From Saccharothrix tamanrassetensis (GTDB lineage Bacteria; Actinomycetota; Actinomycetes; Mycobacteriales; Pseudonocardiaceae): a stretch of 64,000 bases of DNA. Where the stretch lies: assembly GCF_014203665.1 (NCBI RefSeq), contig NZ_JACHJN010000003.1, positions 620,001 through 684,000 of the forward strand, read 5' to 3'. The notes beneath the pieces are model-generated. The model saw nothing but the letters and a program-made list of their open reading frames with translations. It had not been told where the DNA came from and searched no databases. How positions within the stretch are numbered: position 1 is the stretch's first letter; the number at the start of each line of letters is the position of its first letter. A program made the position numbers and the translations under genes. This document shows, piece after piece, positions 1 to 7,738 of the stretch.

Positions 1-2
1 AG

Positions 3-101
3 GGCACCGCGCTGGTGCTGCTGGCGGGCACCATCCCGTTCGTGTCGTTCTACGCCGAGCGCAAGGTGGTCGAGAGCGTCCGGGCGGAACGCGCCCTGTG
101 A
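3..101 (+). CDS. C-terminal end of a small membrane protein (5' part outside window)
   Basis: Only the last 32 codons are present, ending in TGA at 99-101. The visible peptide has a hydrophobic stretch (ALVLLAGTIPFVSF) followed by a charged tail (YAERKVVESVRAERAL), as at the end of a final membrane helix with a cytoplasmic tail. The pattern resembles the C-terminus of DUF3817-type actinobacterial membrane proteins, but too little is present to assign a family. The gene ends about 75 bases before the glycine riboswitch and is probably not part of the gcvT operon. Confidence 0.5.
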   Translation, partial: GTALVLLAGTIPFVSFYAERKVVESVRAERAL

Positions 102-173
102 CCGGCTCTTGGTTGACCGCGCCTACCAGGCACAACTAGCGTCTGGCGGTACCAACTGAACACGGCCGTCGAT

Positions 174-350
174 GTCGCGCGGGAGAGTCCCCACCAGGGG
201 CGCCGAAGGAGCAACTCCTCCCCGGAATCTCTCAGGCACAGCTACCGCCCGACGAAGGCAACTCTGGAAAGCAGGCGTCACGCCTCGCCCACGGTGCAAG
301 CCGCGCGCTGCGCGCGGCGAAGCTCTCAGGCTCATGACAGAGGGGGAGGC
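174..350 (+). promoter_or_regulatory. Tandem glycine riboswitch (gcvT motif)
   Basis: The first aptamer (about 176-275) has the hallmark elements in order: GGGAGAG at 181-187, GCGCCGAAGGAGCAA at about 200-214, TCTCTCAGGCACA near 229-240, and GACGAAGGCAACTCTGG near 251-266. The second (about 277-350) is more divergent but keeps GTGCAAG, the CGAAGCTCTCAGGCTCATGACAGAGGG core and a GC-rich stem (GCCGCGCGCTGCGCGCGGC, 299-317). It lies directly upstream of gcvT and glyA, as these on-switches usually do, so glycine binding should raise expression of the glycine cleavage/serine conversion operon. The aptamer boundaries are estimates by eye. Confidence 0.92.
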
Positions 351-452
351 TCACTCGACGAGGAGTCTCCGATGGACCGTGTCATCCTTCTCAGCGGCAG
401 CCCGACCGGCCCGGTCGGTCCCGTTGCCGTGCCCGCCACCAGGGAGGACCCC

Positions 453-1553
453 GTGGAAACCCGCCGGACGCCACTGCACGCCGAGCACGAGGCGCTGGGC
501 GCCCAGTTCACCGACTTCGCGGGCTGGCGGATGCCGCTGCGCTACGACAGCGAGCTGGCCGAGCACCACGCCGTGCGCACCTCGGCGGGCCTGTTCGACC
601 TGACCCACATGGGCGAGATCGTGCTGACCGGCCCGGAAGCCGGCCGCGCGCTGGACCGCGCCCTGGTCGGCAACGCGTCCGCGATCGGCGTCGGGCGCGC
701 CCGCTACACCATGATCTGCCAGGCCGACGGCGGTGTCATCGACGACCTGATCGTCTACCGGACCGGCGAGCAGGAGTACCTGGTCGTCGCGAACGCGTCC
801 AACGCCGCGGTCGTGTCCGCCGCCCTGGTCGAGCGCGCCGAGGGCTTCGACACGACGGTCGAGGACAAGTCGGTGGACTACGCCCTGCTGGCCGTGCAGG
901 GCCCGGCGTCCACCGCGATCCTGTCCGGCCTGACCGCCACCGACCTGGCCGCGGTGAAGTACTACGCCTCGTACCCGACCGAGGTGGCCGGCCGCCCCGC
1001 GCTGCTCGCCCGCACCGGCTACACCGGCGAGGACGGCTTCGAGCTGTTCCTGGCACCCGCCGACGCCCCGCACGTGTGGCAGGCGCTGCTGGCGGCGGGC
1101 AAGCCGCACGACCTCCGGCCCGCCGGCCTGGGCTGCCGCGACACGCTGCGGCTGGAAGCCGGGATGCCGCTGTACGGCAACGAGCTCAGCGCCGACCGCA
1201 CCCCGTTCCACGCCAACCTGGGCCGCGTCGTGAAGCTGGACAAGCCGGAGGACTTCGTCGGCCGGGACGCCCTCGCGCGGGTCGCCGAGCAGGGGGTGGA
1301 CGCGCGGCTGGTCGGCCTGAAGACCACCTCCCGGCGCGCCCCCCGCCACGGCTACCCGGTGCTCGACGCGTCCGGTTCCCCCATCGGGGAGGTCACCAGC
1401 GGCGCGCTGTCGCCGACGCTGGGCTACTCGGTGGCGATGGCGTACGTGACCCCGGGCCACACCGAGCCCGGCACCGAGCTGGCCGTCGACATCCGGGGGA
1501 AGCAGGAGCCCGTGGAGGTCGTCGCGCTGCCGTTCTACAAGCGAAACTCGTAG
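453..1553 (+). CDS. gcvT: Glycine cleavage system aminomethyltransferase (T protein)
   Basis: This is the T protein of the glycine cleavage complex. It takes the aminomethyl group from lipoyl-H protein and passes the carbon to tetrahydrofolate, releasing ammonia. The 366-residue product is full family length, beginning METRRTPLHAEHEALGAQFTDFAGW, with the conserved LFDLTHMGEI, GYTGEDGFE and LGCRDTLRLEAGMPLYGNEL blocks. The GTG at 453 is preferred because AGGGAGG lies at 441-447 and the family N-terminus begins there; an in-frame ATG at 372 would add 27 residues inside the riboswitch leader. It is followed 9 bp later by glyA and is under the upstream glycine riboswitch. P and H proteins are not in the window. 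Confidence 0.95.
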   Translation: METRRTPLHAEHEALGAQFTDFAGWRMPLRYDSELAEHHAVRTSAGLFDLTHMGEIVLTGPEAGRALDRALVGNASAIGVGRARYTMICQADGGVIDDLIVYRTGEQEYLVVANASNAAVVSAALVERAEGFDTTVEDKSVDYALLAVQGPASTAILSGLTATDLAAVKYYASYPTEVAGRPALLARTGYTGEDGFELFLAPADAPHVWQALLAAGKPHDLRPAGLGCRDTLRLEAGMPLYGNELSADRTPFHANLGRVVKLDKPEDFVGRDALARVAEQGVDARLVGLKTTSRRAPRHGYPVLDASGSPIGEVTSGALSPTLGYSVAMAYVTPGHTEPGTELAVDIRGKQEPVEVVALPFYKRNS

Positions 1554-1562
1554 GGAGACCAC

Positions 1563-2828
1563 ATGTCCGAGCACTTCAACACCTCCCTCGCGGAGTTCGA
1601 CCCGGAGGTCGCCGAGGCGGTCGCGGCCGAGCTGGGCCGGCAGCAGGGCACGCTGGAGATGATCGCCTCGGAGAACTTCACCCCGGTGTCGGTGCTCCAG
1701 GCGCAGGGTTCCGTGCTGACCAACAAGTACGCCGAGGGCTACCCCGGCCGGCGCTACTACGGCGGGTGCGAGCACGTCGACGTCATCGAGCGGCTGGCGA
1801 TCTCGCGGGTGAAGGAGCTGTTCGGCGCGGGCTTCGCCAACGTGCAGCCGCACTCCGGCGCGCAGGCCAACGCGAGCGCCATGGTCGCCCTGCTCCAGCC
1901 CGGCGACACCATCCTCGGGCTGGACCTGGCGCACGGCGGCCACCTCACGCACGGGATGCGGATCAACTTCTCCGGCAAGCTGTACAACGTCGTGCCCTAC
2001 CACGTGTCCGACGTGGACGGTCGGGTGGACATGGCGGAGGTCGAGCGGCTGGCGGCGGAGCACCGGCCGAAGCTGATCGTGGCCGGCTGGTCGGCGTACC
2101 CCCGGCAGCTGGACTTCGCGGAGTTCCGCCGGATCGCCGACTCGGTGGACGCCTACCTGATGGTGGACATGGCGCACTTCGCGGGCCTGGTCGCGGCCGG
2201 GCTGCACCCGAGCCCGGTGCCGCACGCGCACGTCGTCACCACCACCACGCACAAGACGCTCGGCGGCCCGCGCGGCGGCGTGATCCTGACCAACGAGGCC
2301 GACCTGGCGAAGAAGATCAACTCGGCGGTGTTCCCCGGCCAGCAGGGCGGTCCGCTGGAGCACGTGATCGCGGGCAAGGCGGTGGCGTTCAAGCACGCCG
2401 CGTCCCCCGAGTTCGCCGACCGCCAGCGCCGCACGGTCGAGGGCGCGAAGATCCTGGCCGACCGGCTGTCCCAGCCCGACGCGGCGGCGGCCGGCGTGAA
2501 GGTGCTGACCGGCGGCACCGACGTGCACCTGGTGCTGGTCGACCTGGTGGAGTCCGAACTGGACGGCAAGCAGGCCGAGGACCGGCTGCACGAGGTCGGC
2601 ATCACGGTCAACCGCAACGCCGTCCCGAACGACCCGCGCCCGCCGATGGTGACGTCCGGCCTGCGGATCGGCACGCCCGCGCTGGCCACCCGGGGCTTCG
2701 GCGCGGCGGACTTCACCGAGGTCGCGGACATCATCGCCTCGGCCCTCCAGGCGTCCCCGGACCTCGCGGAACTCCGCGGCCGGGTCGACGTCCTGGCGGC
2801 GAAGCACCCGCTGTACCCGTCCCTGTAA
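1563..2828 (+). CDS. glyA: Serine hydroxymethyltransferase
   Basis: This PLP enzyme interconverts serine and glycine with tetrahydrofolate. The 421-residue product is the normal length. It shows the PLP-lysine motif [15 protein letters not shown] (Lys about 231), the [14 protein letters not shown] substrate region, YYGGCEHVD and the C-terminal [16 protein letters not shown] motif. The start has an AGGGAGACC ribosome site at 1552-1560. Being second in the riboswitch-led operon, it fits disposal of excess glycine: GcvT supplies methylene-THF, which GlyA uses to convert glycine into serine. Several actinomycetes have a second glyA elsewhere, so this may be the glycine-responsive paralogue. Confidence 0.96.
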   Translation: MSEHFNTSLAEFDPEVAEAVAAELGRQQGTLEMIASENFTPVSVLQAQGSVLTNKYAEGYPGRRYYGGCEHVDVIERLAISRVKELFGAGFANVQPHSGAQANASAMVALLQPGDTILGLDLAHGGHLTHGMRINFSGKLYNVVPYHVSDVDGRVDMAEVERLAAEHRPKLIVAGWSAYPRQLDFAEFRRIADSVDAYLMVDMAHFAGLVAAGLHPSPVPHAHVVTTTTHKTLGGPRGGVILTNEADLAKKINSAVFPGQQGGPLEHVIAGKAVAFKHAASPEFADRQRRTVEGAKILADRLSQPDAAAAGVKVLTGGTDVHLVLVDLVESELDGKQAEDRLHEVGITVNRNAVPNDPRPPMVTSGLRIGTPALATRGFGAADFTEVADIIASALQASPDLAELRGRVDVLAAKHPLYPSL

Positions 2829-2841
2829 GGGCTTTCGCACG

Positions 2842-2885
2842 ACGTGATCCCCCTCGGCCCAACCCCAGGCCGAGGGGGATCACGT
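2842..2885. terminator. Bidirectional terminator between glyA and the convergent gene
   Basis: A perfect 18-bp inverted repeat (2842-2859 with 2868-2885) with an 8-nt loop sits just after the glyA stop and before the end of the convergent minus-strand gene. Short T runs are weak, as is common in high-GC genomes. Confidence 0.85.
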
Positions 2886-2927
2886 TCTTCGGGGGACGGT
2901 CTTCCCGTTGGCGCGTGCGGGGGCGGG

Positions 2928-3599
2928 CTACGCGGCCGGTGCCGTGACGCCGGGCGGCAGGCACTCGACGTTGCGCTTGCCGTTCGGCTGGACCACGAAC
3001 CACGTGCCGCCGACGCCCTGGCCCTTCCACTGGCCCGGCGCCTCGTCCTTGGCGTACGTGTAGAGCGCCCAGCCCGCCAGCGTGACCTGCTCGGTGCCGT
3101 CGGCCCGCTTGACCGTGCCGACCAGCGACTGGTCCACGCCCTCCAGCTTCGGCGCGCCGCTGGCCAGCAGCGGCGGCCAGGTCTCGGCGCACTTGCCCTC
3201 GCAGTTGGACTTCGGCGGGTTCGGCGCGTCCTTGTCGAACCGGTACAGCGTGCGGCCGTCGCCGTCCTGCACGACGTCACCCATCTTCGGCACGCTCTTG
3301 GCCACCAGCGTGACCGACGCCCCGGTGGGCGCGGGCGCGGCCTGACCGGCCGGTTCCTCCGCGGGCGCTGGGGTGGCGGGCGGTTCGACGAGCGGTTCCT
3401 CGGCGGGCGTCGCGGCGGCGGGAGGTGCGGCCGGGACGTCCCCGTAGTCGGCCTGCGCGGCGGCGCCCACCTGCTCGGTCTGCGCGACTTTCGTGCCCTG
3501 CAAGCCCACGGCGTTCGAACTCCACACGACCAGCGCGAGCACGGCCGCCATGCCGCCCGCGACGGCGATGGCGATGCGGTTTCGTCGGATCACACTCAA
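2928..3599 (-). CDS. Membrane-anchored secreted-repeat protein (COG4315 / PF03640 type)
   Basis: The 223-residue product starts with a signal-anchor (about residues 8-30: IAIAVAGGMAAVLALVVWSS), followed by a Pro/Ala/Glu-rich linker (about 50-95). Two copies of the secreted repeat of unknown function follow: GRTLYRFDKD..NPPKSNCEGKCAETWPPLL at about 113-146 and a second at about 165-205 (ALYTYAKDEAPGQWKGQGVGGTWFVV). No lipobox cysteine is visible in the anchor, so it is probably tethered by the uncleaved helix rather than by lipid. The biochemical function of this repeat family is not established. It is convergent with glyA and ends at a shared terminator. Confidence 0.85.
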   Translation of the reverse strand: MSVIRRNRIAIAVAGGMAAVLALVVWSSNAVGLQGTKVAQTEQVGAAAQADYGDVPAAPPAAATPAEEPLVEPPATPAPAEEPAGQAAPAPTGASVTLVAKSVPKMGDVVQDGDGRTLYRFDKDAPNPPKSNCEGKCAETWPPLLASGAPKLEGVDQSLVGTVKRADGTEQVTLAGWALYTYAKDEAPGQWKGQGVGGTWFVVQPNGKRNVECLPPGVTAPAA

Positions 3600-3772
3600 C
3601 TCCTCCTCGGTCCGTCAATCGCTCCACCGACGACTACGGCCACCCCGGGGGTCCGGTTCAGCGGTGCACCAGGACAGGGGTCGCCGACGAACGTCGGACT
3701 ACCGGGGGTCCGAGGGGGAGCTTGCGGTCGTCGCAACCGCGTCACGGGCAGGTGAGGCCATAAGGTGTCCCC

Positions 3773-5830
3773 GTGGGCAACGCGATCTCCTTCCCGCGCC
3801 AGCAAGCGCGCACCCAGCGGTTCACCCTCGGGGCTCCGCGGACCTTCACCGTCACACCCGACGGCGGCCACGTCTACTTCCTCCGCACCGCCACGGCCAC
3901 CAGCCGGGCGAACGGGCTGTGGGTGTTCGACACCGCCACCCGCGCCGAGAAGCTCCTGGTGGACCCCGACACCCTGCTCGCCGACCCGGAGGACCTGTCG
4001 CCGGAGGAGCGGGCACGGCGGGAGCGCAGTCGCGAGCAGGCCGCCGGCATCGTCGGGTACGCGACGGACACCGACGTGGCGCAGGCCGTGTTCGCGCTGT
4101 CCGGGCGGCTGTTCGTGGTCGAGCTGGCCTCCGGCGCGGTGCGCGAGCTGCCGGCGGCGGGCAGCGTCATCGACCCCCGGCTGGACCCGACCGGCCGCAA
4201 GGTCGGCTACGTGGCGAACGGCGCGCTGCACGTCGTGGACCTCGCCTCGGGCGAGGACCGGGCGGTAGCCGAGCCGGACGGGCCGGACGTCACGTGGGGC
4301 CTGGCCGAGTTCATCGCGGCCGAGGAGATGCACCGCTACCGGGGCTACTGGTTCTCGCCGGACGGTGAGCACGTGCTCGCCGCACGGGTGGACAACGCCC
4401 CGGTGTCGCGCTGGTACATCGCCGACCCGGCCAACCCGGCGACCCCGGCCGCCGAGATCGCCTACCCGGCGGCGGGCACCGACAACGCGGTCGTCGAAGC
4501 GTTCATCATCGGCTCGGACGGCACCCGCACGCCGATCTCCTGGGACCGCGAGGCCTTCCCGTACCTCACGACGGCGAGCTGGTCGTCGCACGGCCGGCCA
4601 CTGCTCCAGGTGCAGTCCCGCGACCAGCGCCACGTGCAGGTGCTCGCGGTGGGGCCGGACGGCGTGGAGGTGGTGGCCGACGACACCGACCCGCACTGGC
4701 TGGAGATCGTGCCCGGCGCGCCGGGCTGGACGCCGGACGGCAAGCTCGTGCGGGTCCTGCCCGTGGACGGTGCGAACAGGCTGCTCGTCGGTGATGAGGT
4801 GTGGACGCCGGACGGGTTCCAGGTGCGTTCCGTGCTCGACGTCGCCGAGGACGTCCTCGTCACCGCTTCCACCGACGACCCGACCCAGGTGCACGTCTAC
4901 CGGGTGAACGCGGATGGCGTCGAGCGACTGTCCACTGAGGATGGTGTGCACGGCGCGGTGCGCGGTGGTGACGTCCTCGTGCTGTCGTCCAGCGGTCTCG
5001 GGCACTTCGGTGCGCGGACCACCGTGTCGACCGGCGGCGAGATCGGTTCGTTCGCCGAAACCCCTGTGCTCACGCCGGAAGTGCGGCTGCTGACCGTCGG
5101 TGAGCGCGGCCTGCGAGCTGCGTTGCTGTTCCCGACCGGGCACACCAGTGGCACCAAGCTGCCCGTCTTGCTCGACCCGTACGGCGGCCCCCACGCCCAG
5201 CGCGTGTTGAGCGCTCGCAATGCCTACCTCGCATCACAGTGGTTGGCCGACCAGGGTTTCGCCGTGCTCGTCGTCGACGGCCGCGGCACCCCCGGCCGTG
5301 GCCCCGAGTGGGAACGGGCGATCGCGTTCGACTTCGCGGGTGCGACGCTGGACGACCAGGTGGACGCACTGCACGCCGTTGCCGCACAAGAGGAAGACCT
5401 GGACCTGACCCGAGTCGCCATCCGGGGATGGTCGTACGGCGGATACTTGTCCGCGCTGGCCGTCCTGCGCCGCCCGGACGTGTTCCACGCGGGCATCGCC
5501 GGCGCGCCGGTCACCGACTGGCGGCTCTACGACACCCACTACACCGAGCGCTACCTGGGACACCCGGACGAGAGGCCCGAGGTCTACGACACGAACTCGC
5601 TCATCGACGACGCCCCGAAGCTGGAGCGCCCGTTGATGATCGTGCACGGCTTGGCGGACGACAACGTCGTTGCAGCGCACACCCTTCGACTGTCGTCGGC
5701 ACTGCTCGCAGCGGGCCGCCCACACACCGTGCTGCCTTTGTCGGGCGTCACGCACATGACCCCGCAGGAGCAGGTAGCGGAGAACCTCCTGCTGCTCCAA
5801 GTGGAGTTCCTCAAGCGCTCGCTCGGCTAG
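3773..5830 (+). CDS. S9 family peptidase (dipeptidyl peptidase IV / prolyl oligopeptidase type)
   Basis: The 685-residue serine peptidase has an N-terminal seven-bladed beta-propeller of DPP-IV type (about 40-430; LAEFIAAEEMHRYRGYWFSPDG is the conserved Glu-Glu block that anchors the substrate N-terminus) and a C-terminal alpha/beta hydrolase. The catalytic Ser is in GWSYGGYLS (Ser554), the Asp in IVHGLADDNV and the His in SGVTHMT near the C-terminus. DPP-IV enzymes release X-Pro dipeptides. There is no signal peptide, so it is probably cytoplasmic and involved in peptide turnover. The GTG start is used; an ATG alternative was not seen nearby. It appears monocistronic. Confidence 0.92.
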   Translation: MGNAISFPRQQARTQRFTLGAPRTFTVTPDGGHVYFLRTATATSRANGLWVFDTATRAEKLLVDPDTLLADPEDLSPEERARRERSREQAAGIVGYATDTDVAQAVFALSGRLFVVELASGAVRELPAAGSVIDPRLDPTGRKVGYVANGALHVVDLASGEDRAVAEPDGPDVTWGLAEFIAAEEMHRYRGYWFSPDGEHVLAARVDNAPVSRWYIADPANPATPAAEIAYPAAGTDNAVVEAFIIGSDGTRTPISWDREAFPYLTTASWSSHGRPLLQVQSRDQRHVQVLAVGPDGVEVVADDTDPHWLEIVPGAPGWTPDGKLVRVLPVDGANRLLVGDEVWTPDGFQVRSVLDVAEDVLVTASTDDPTQVHVYRVNADGVERLSTEDGVHGAVRGGDVLVLSSSGLGHFGARTTVSTGGEIGSFAETPVLTPEVRLLTVGERGLRAALLFPTGHTSGTKLPVLLDPYGGPHAQRVLSARNAYLASQWLADQGFAVLVVDGRGTPGRGPEWERAIAFDFAGATLDDQVDALHAVAAQEEDLDLTRVAIRGWSYGGYLSALAVLRRPDVFHAGIAGAPVTDWRLYDTHYTERYLGHPDERPEVYDTNSLIDDAPKLERPLMIVHGLADDNVVAAHTLRLSSALLAAGRPHTVLPLSGVTHMTPQEQVAENLLLLQVEFLKRSLG

Positions 5831-5862
5831 CACCCGGCGCTGCCGCGCAGACCGCTGTCTTC

Positions 5863-5985
5863 GTGTTCTCCCCGTATGGCCTGCGCGCAGCGAACCGCGC
5901 TTGTCCTTGGGGCGCAAGCACGCTTTTCGCTTGCGCCCCAAGGACAAGGGTGGTTGTCTTTGACCAGGTCATGCGGGGAGAACAC
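5863..5985 (+). repeat. Palindromic hairpin element, copy A
   Basis: A 123-bp element has an outer inverted repeat (5863-5883 with 5965-5985, two mismatches) around a perfect 20-bp inner hairpin (5900-5919 with 5929-5948, 9-nt loop). It is related in opposite orientation to copy B at 6168-6305: ends, loop surroundings and flank words (CCGCGCTTG, GCAAGCACGCTT, CAAGGGTGGTTG) are shared, while the middle of the hairpin stem differs. It follows the S9 peptidase stop and could act as a terminator or be a non-autonomous mobile/REP-like element. Confidence 0.75.
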
Positions 5986-6167
5986 TAGTTTTTGCTCTTC
6001 CTCCCCGGAGGTCTGCCCAGCGGCGAGCGTCGCTTGTGGGCGTGGAGCGATCGAGATCTTGGTCGGTGGCCGCTCTGGGGCCCGGAAGATCGAATTAGTC
6101 GGTGACCGATCACGCTAAAAGAGAAAAGCGTCCTCGCCGGACGGGCAGGCCCCCAAGGAGTGGGGAA

Positions 6168-6305
6168 GTGCTTCGTGCCCTCCCTGTACGGCCTGCCGGA
6201 GGCAACCACCCTTGGGTTGGTGGTGCAAGCGGTGAAGCGTGCTTGCACCACCAACCCAAGCGCGGTCGGGCTTCGCCCAGGCCGTACGGGGAGAACACGA
6301 AGCAC
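6168..6305 (-). repeat. Palindromic hairpin element, copy B (inverted relative to copy A)
   Basis: The outer inverted repeat is 28 bp (6168-6195 with 6278-6305, three mismatches). The inner hairpin has perfect 20-bp arms (6211-6230 with 6241-6260) and a 10-nt loop. Read on the minus strand it aligns with copy A across both outer ends and both sides of the hairpin. Seven stem positions differ from copy A, all matched by compensating changes on the other arm. The rest of the 5830-6430 interval holds no convincing gene. Confidence 0.75.
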
Positions 6306-6382
6306 ACGTGTGTGCTGAAGCACCGCCGCGCGGGCGCGGCCTGGGGAAGTGCTGCGGGTGGGGCGTTGGGGGCTGACGAAAA

Positions 6383-6416
6383 GGCCCGTTCCCGTTGCGG
6401 GCAACGGGAACGGGCC
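6383..6416 (-). terminator. Intrinsic terminator of the polyamine operon
   Basis: A perfect 14-bp stem (6383-6396 with 6403-6416) with a 6-nt loop lies 14 bp beyond the speE stop. On the minus strand it is followed by a TTTT run, giving a classic rho-independent terminator. Confidence 0.88.
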
Positions 6417-6430
6417 TCAGTGCGAGCGGG

Positions 6431-7273
6431 CTACGCCAGTGACTGCCGCACCAGGTACGGGGGGATCGAGTTGCCCAGCAGGGCCAGGTCGTCGATCGTC
6501 TCCGGCCGGTAGCCGCACTCGGCCAGCCGTTCGATCATCAGAGCGGTCGGGTCGGTCACCTCGTCGGCGCGCCCGAACAGGTAAGCCCACTCGTGCTCGT
6601 CCGAGCCGTAGTAGGCGACCGTGCCGAACACGTCGTTGAACCGCTGCCAAGAACGGATCAAGGTGCCGTTGCGCCACATGGTCTGGCAGCCGGCCTGCGT
6701 GACCACGACGCCGCCCGGAGTGAGCAGCGCCTTGCACATGCGCAGGAACTCCTCGCCGTACAGGCGGTTGTGCTGCGCCTCCTCCTCGCGCTCGTCCGGC
6801 AGGTCCACCAGGACGATGTCGTAACGCTCGGAAGTGGTGCGGATGTACTCCCAGCCGTCGGTGTACCGCACCCGGACAGGGCCTTCGCCCTGTTCGGCCG
6901 CGCCCAGTTCCTCGGGCGTGTAGCCGTAAGGCAGGTGCTCGGCGCACAGCTTCACGGCTTCTTCGTCGATGTCGATGTGGTCGACCGCGGAAGCGCCCGC
7001 GGCCACCGCCATCTGGCACACCACACCCTCGCTCGACCCGATGACCAGCACGCGGTCGACGCGGTCGGCGAGCAGCAGCGCCGGCACCATCAGCGCCTCG
7101 TGGTAGGTCAACTGGCTGAACTCGGTGCTCTGCCGGTCGTCGTCGCAGAACAGCGACAAACCCTGGGCAGTGCGGGCGACGACCAGGTGCTGGAACTTCG
7201 TCCGGGTGTCCACGACGACGTCCTCGACGTCCCAGAGCCTGGTCAGACCGGCCGCGAGTGGTTCGCGGATCAA
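6431..7273 (-). CDS. speE: Spermidine synthase-family aminopropyltransferase
   Basis: It is predicted to transfer an aminopropyl group from decarboxylated SAM to a diamine. The 280-residue product is normal length. It has the family motif LTYHEALMVPALL (substrate/dcSAM loop) and a Rossmann nucleotide loop VLVIGSSEGVVCQMA, which departs from the canonical GGGDGG. The catalytic-Asp region reads VLVDLPDERE rather than the usual VDSTDP. These departures make the exact acceptor uncertain; it could be a divergent or promiscuous polyamine synthase. Its start overlaps the speD stop by 4 bp, and speD supplies its co-substrate. Confidence 0.85.
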   Translation of the reverse strand: MIREPLAAGLTRLWDVEDVVVDTRTKFQHLVVARTAQGLSLFCDDDRQSTEFSQLTYHEALMVPALLLADRVDRVLVIGSSEGVVCQMAVAAGASAVDHIDIDEEAVKLCAEHLPYGYTPEELGAAEQGEGPVRVRYTDGWEYIRTTSERYDIVLVDLPDEREEEAQHNRLYGEEFLRMCKALLTPGGVVVTQAGCQTMWRNGTLIRSWQRFNDVFGTVAYYGSDEHEWAYLFGRADEVTDPTALMIERLAECGYRPETIDDLALLGNSIPPYLVRQSLA

Positions 7274-7680
7274 GACTTCTCCTCACCGACGAGCGCGGGA
7301 ACCCGGGTACCCCGGCTGATCGTGTCCGTCCGTGCGGACTCAGCTCCCAGCGCGTCGGCCAGCAACTGCACCGCGAGCGCGGGCTTGGCGCGCGTGCCGC
7401 AGGTGAACACGTCCACGAACACCGCTCCGACTTCCGGATACGTGTGGATGGACGCGTGCGACTCCGACAGCAGGGCCAGCACGGTGACCCCCTGCGGCTC
7501 GAACTGCTTGGAGACCACCTCCAACACCGTGGCATCGGCCTGGGTGAGCGCCTCGCCGAGCGCGTGTCGCAGGAACTGCTCGTCATCCAGCAGCTCCGGG
7601 CTCACGCCTTGCAACTCGGCCAGCACGTGCTGTCCTGCGAACAAGCCGACCGGCTCGGTTTCGCACGGGACTTCGGACAT
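7270..7680 (-). CDS. speD: S-adenosylmethionine decarboxylase proenzyme
   Basis: This pyruvoyl enzyme makes decarboxylated SAM, the aminopropyl donor. The 136-residue product has the self-cleavage motif LLSESHASIHTYPE: cleavage between Glu73 and Ser74 would turn Ser74 into the pyruvoyl group. The conserved Cys and His of the active site are in DVFTCG and ESH. The ATG at 7680 has a GGAG site 6 nt upstream; a TTG one codon earlier is less likely. It overlaps speE by 4 bp and lies 58 bp after the decarboxylase gene, so the three genes form one polyamine operon. Confidence 0.93.
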   Translation of the reverse strand: MSEVPCETEPVGLFAGQHVLAELQGVSPELLDDEQFLRHALGEALTQADATVLEVVSKQFEPQGVTVLALLSESHASIHTYPEVGAVFVDVFTCGTRAKPALAVQLLADALGAESARTDTISRGTRVPALVGEEKS

Positions 7681-7738
7681 CAATCACTCCAAACATCTTC
7701 TGCAAGGTGGTAGAGCGTGGGACAAACAGGGAGCGTGC

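Noticed and set aside
351..2840. 829-codon open frame antisense to gcvT and glyA
   Set aside because: The frame is kept open by high third-position GC on the other strand; its translation is Arg/Val/Gly/Asp repeats with no domain, whereas the plus strand encodes two clear enzymes.
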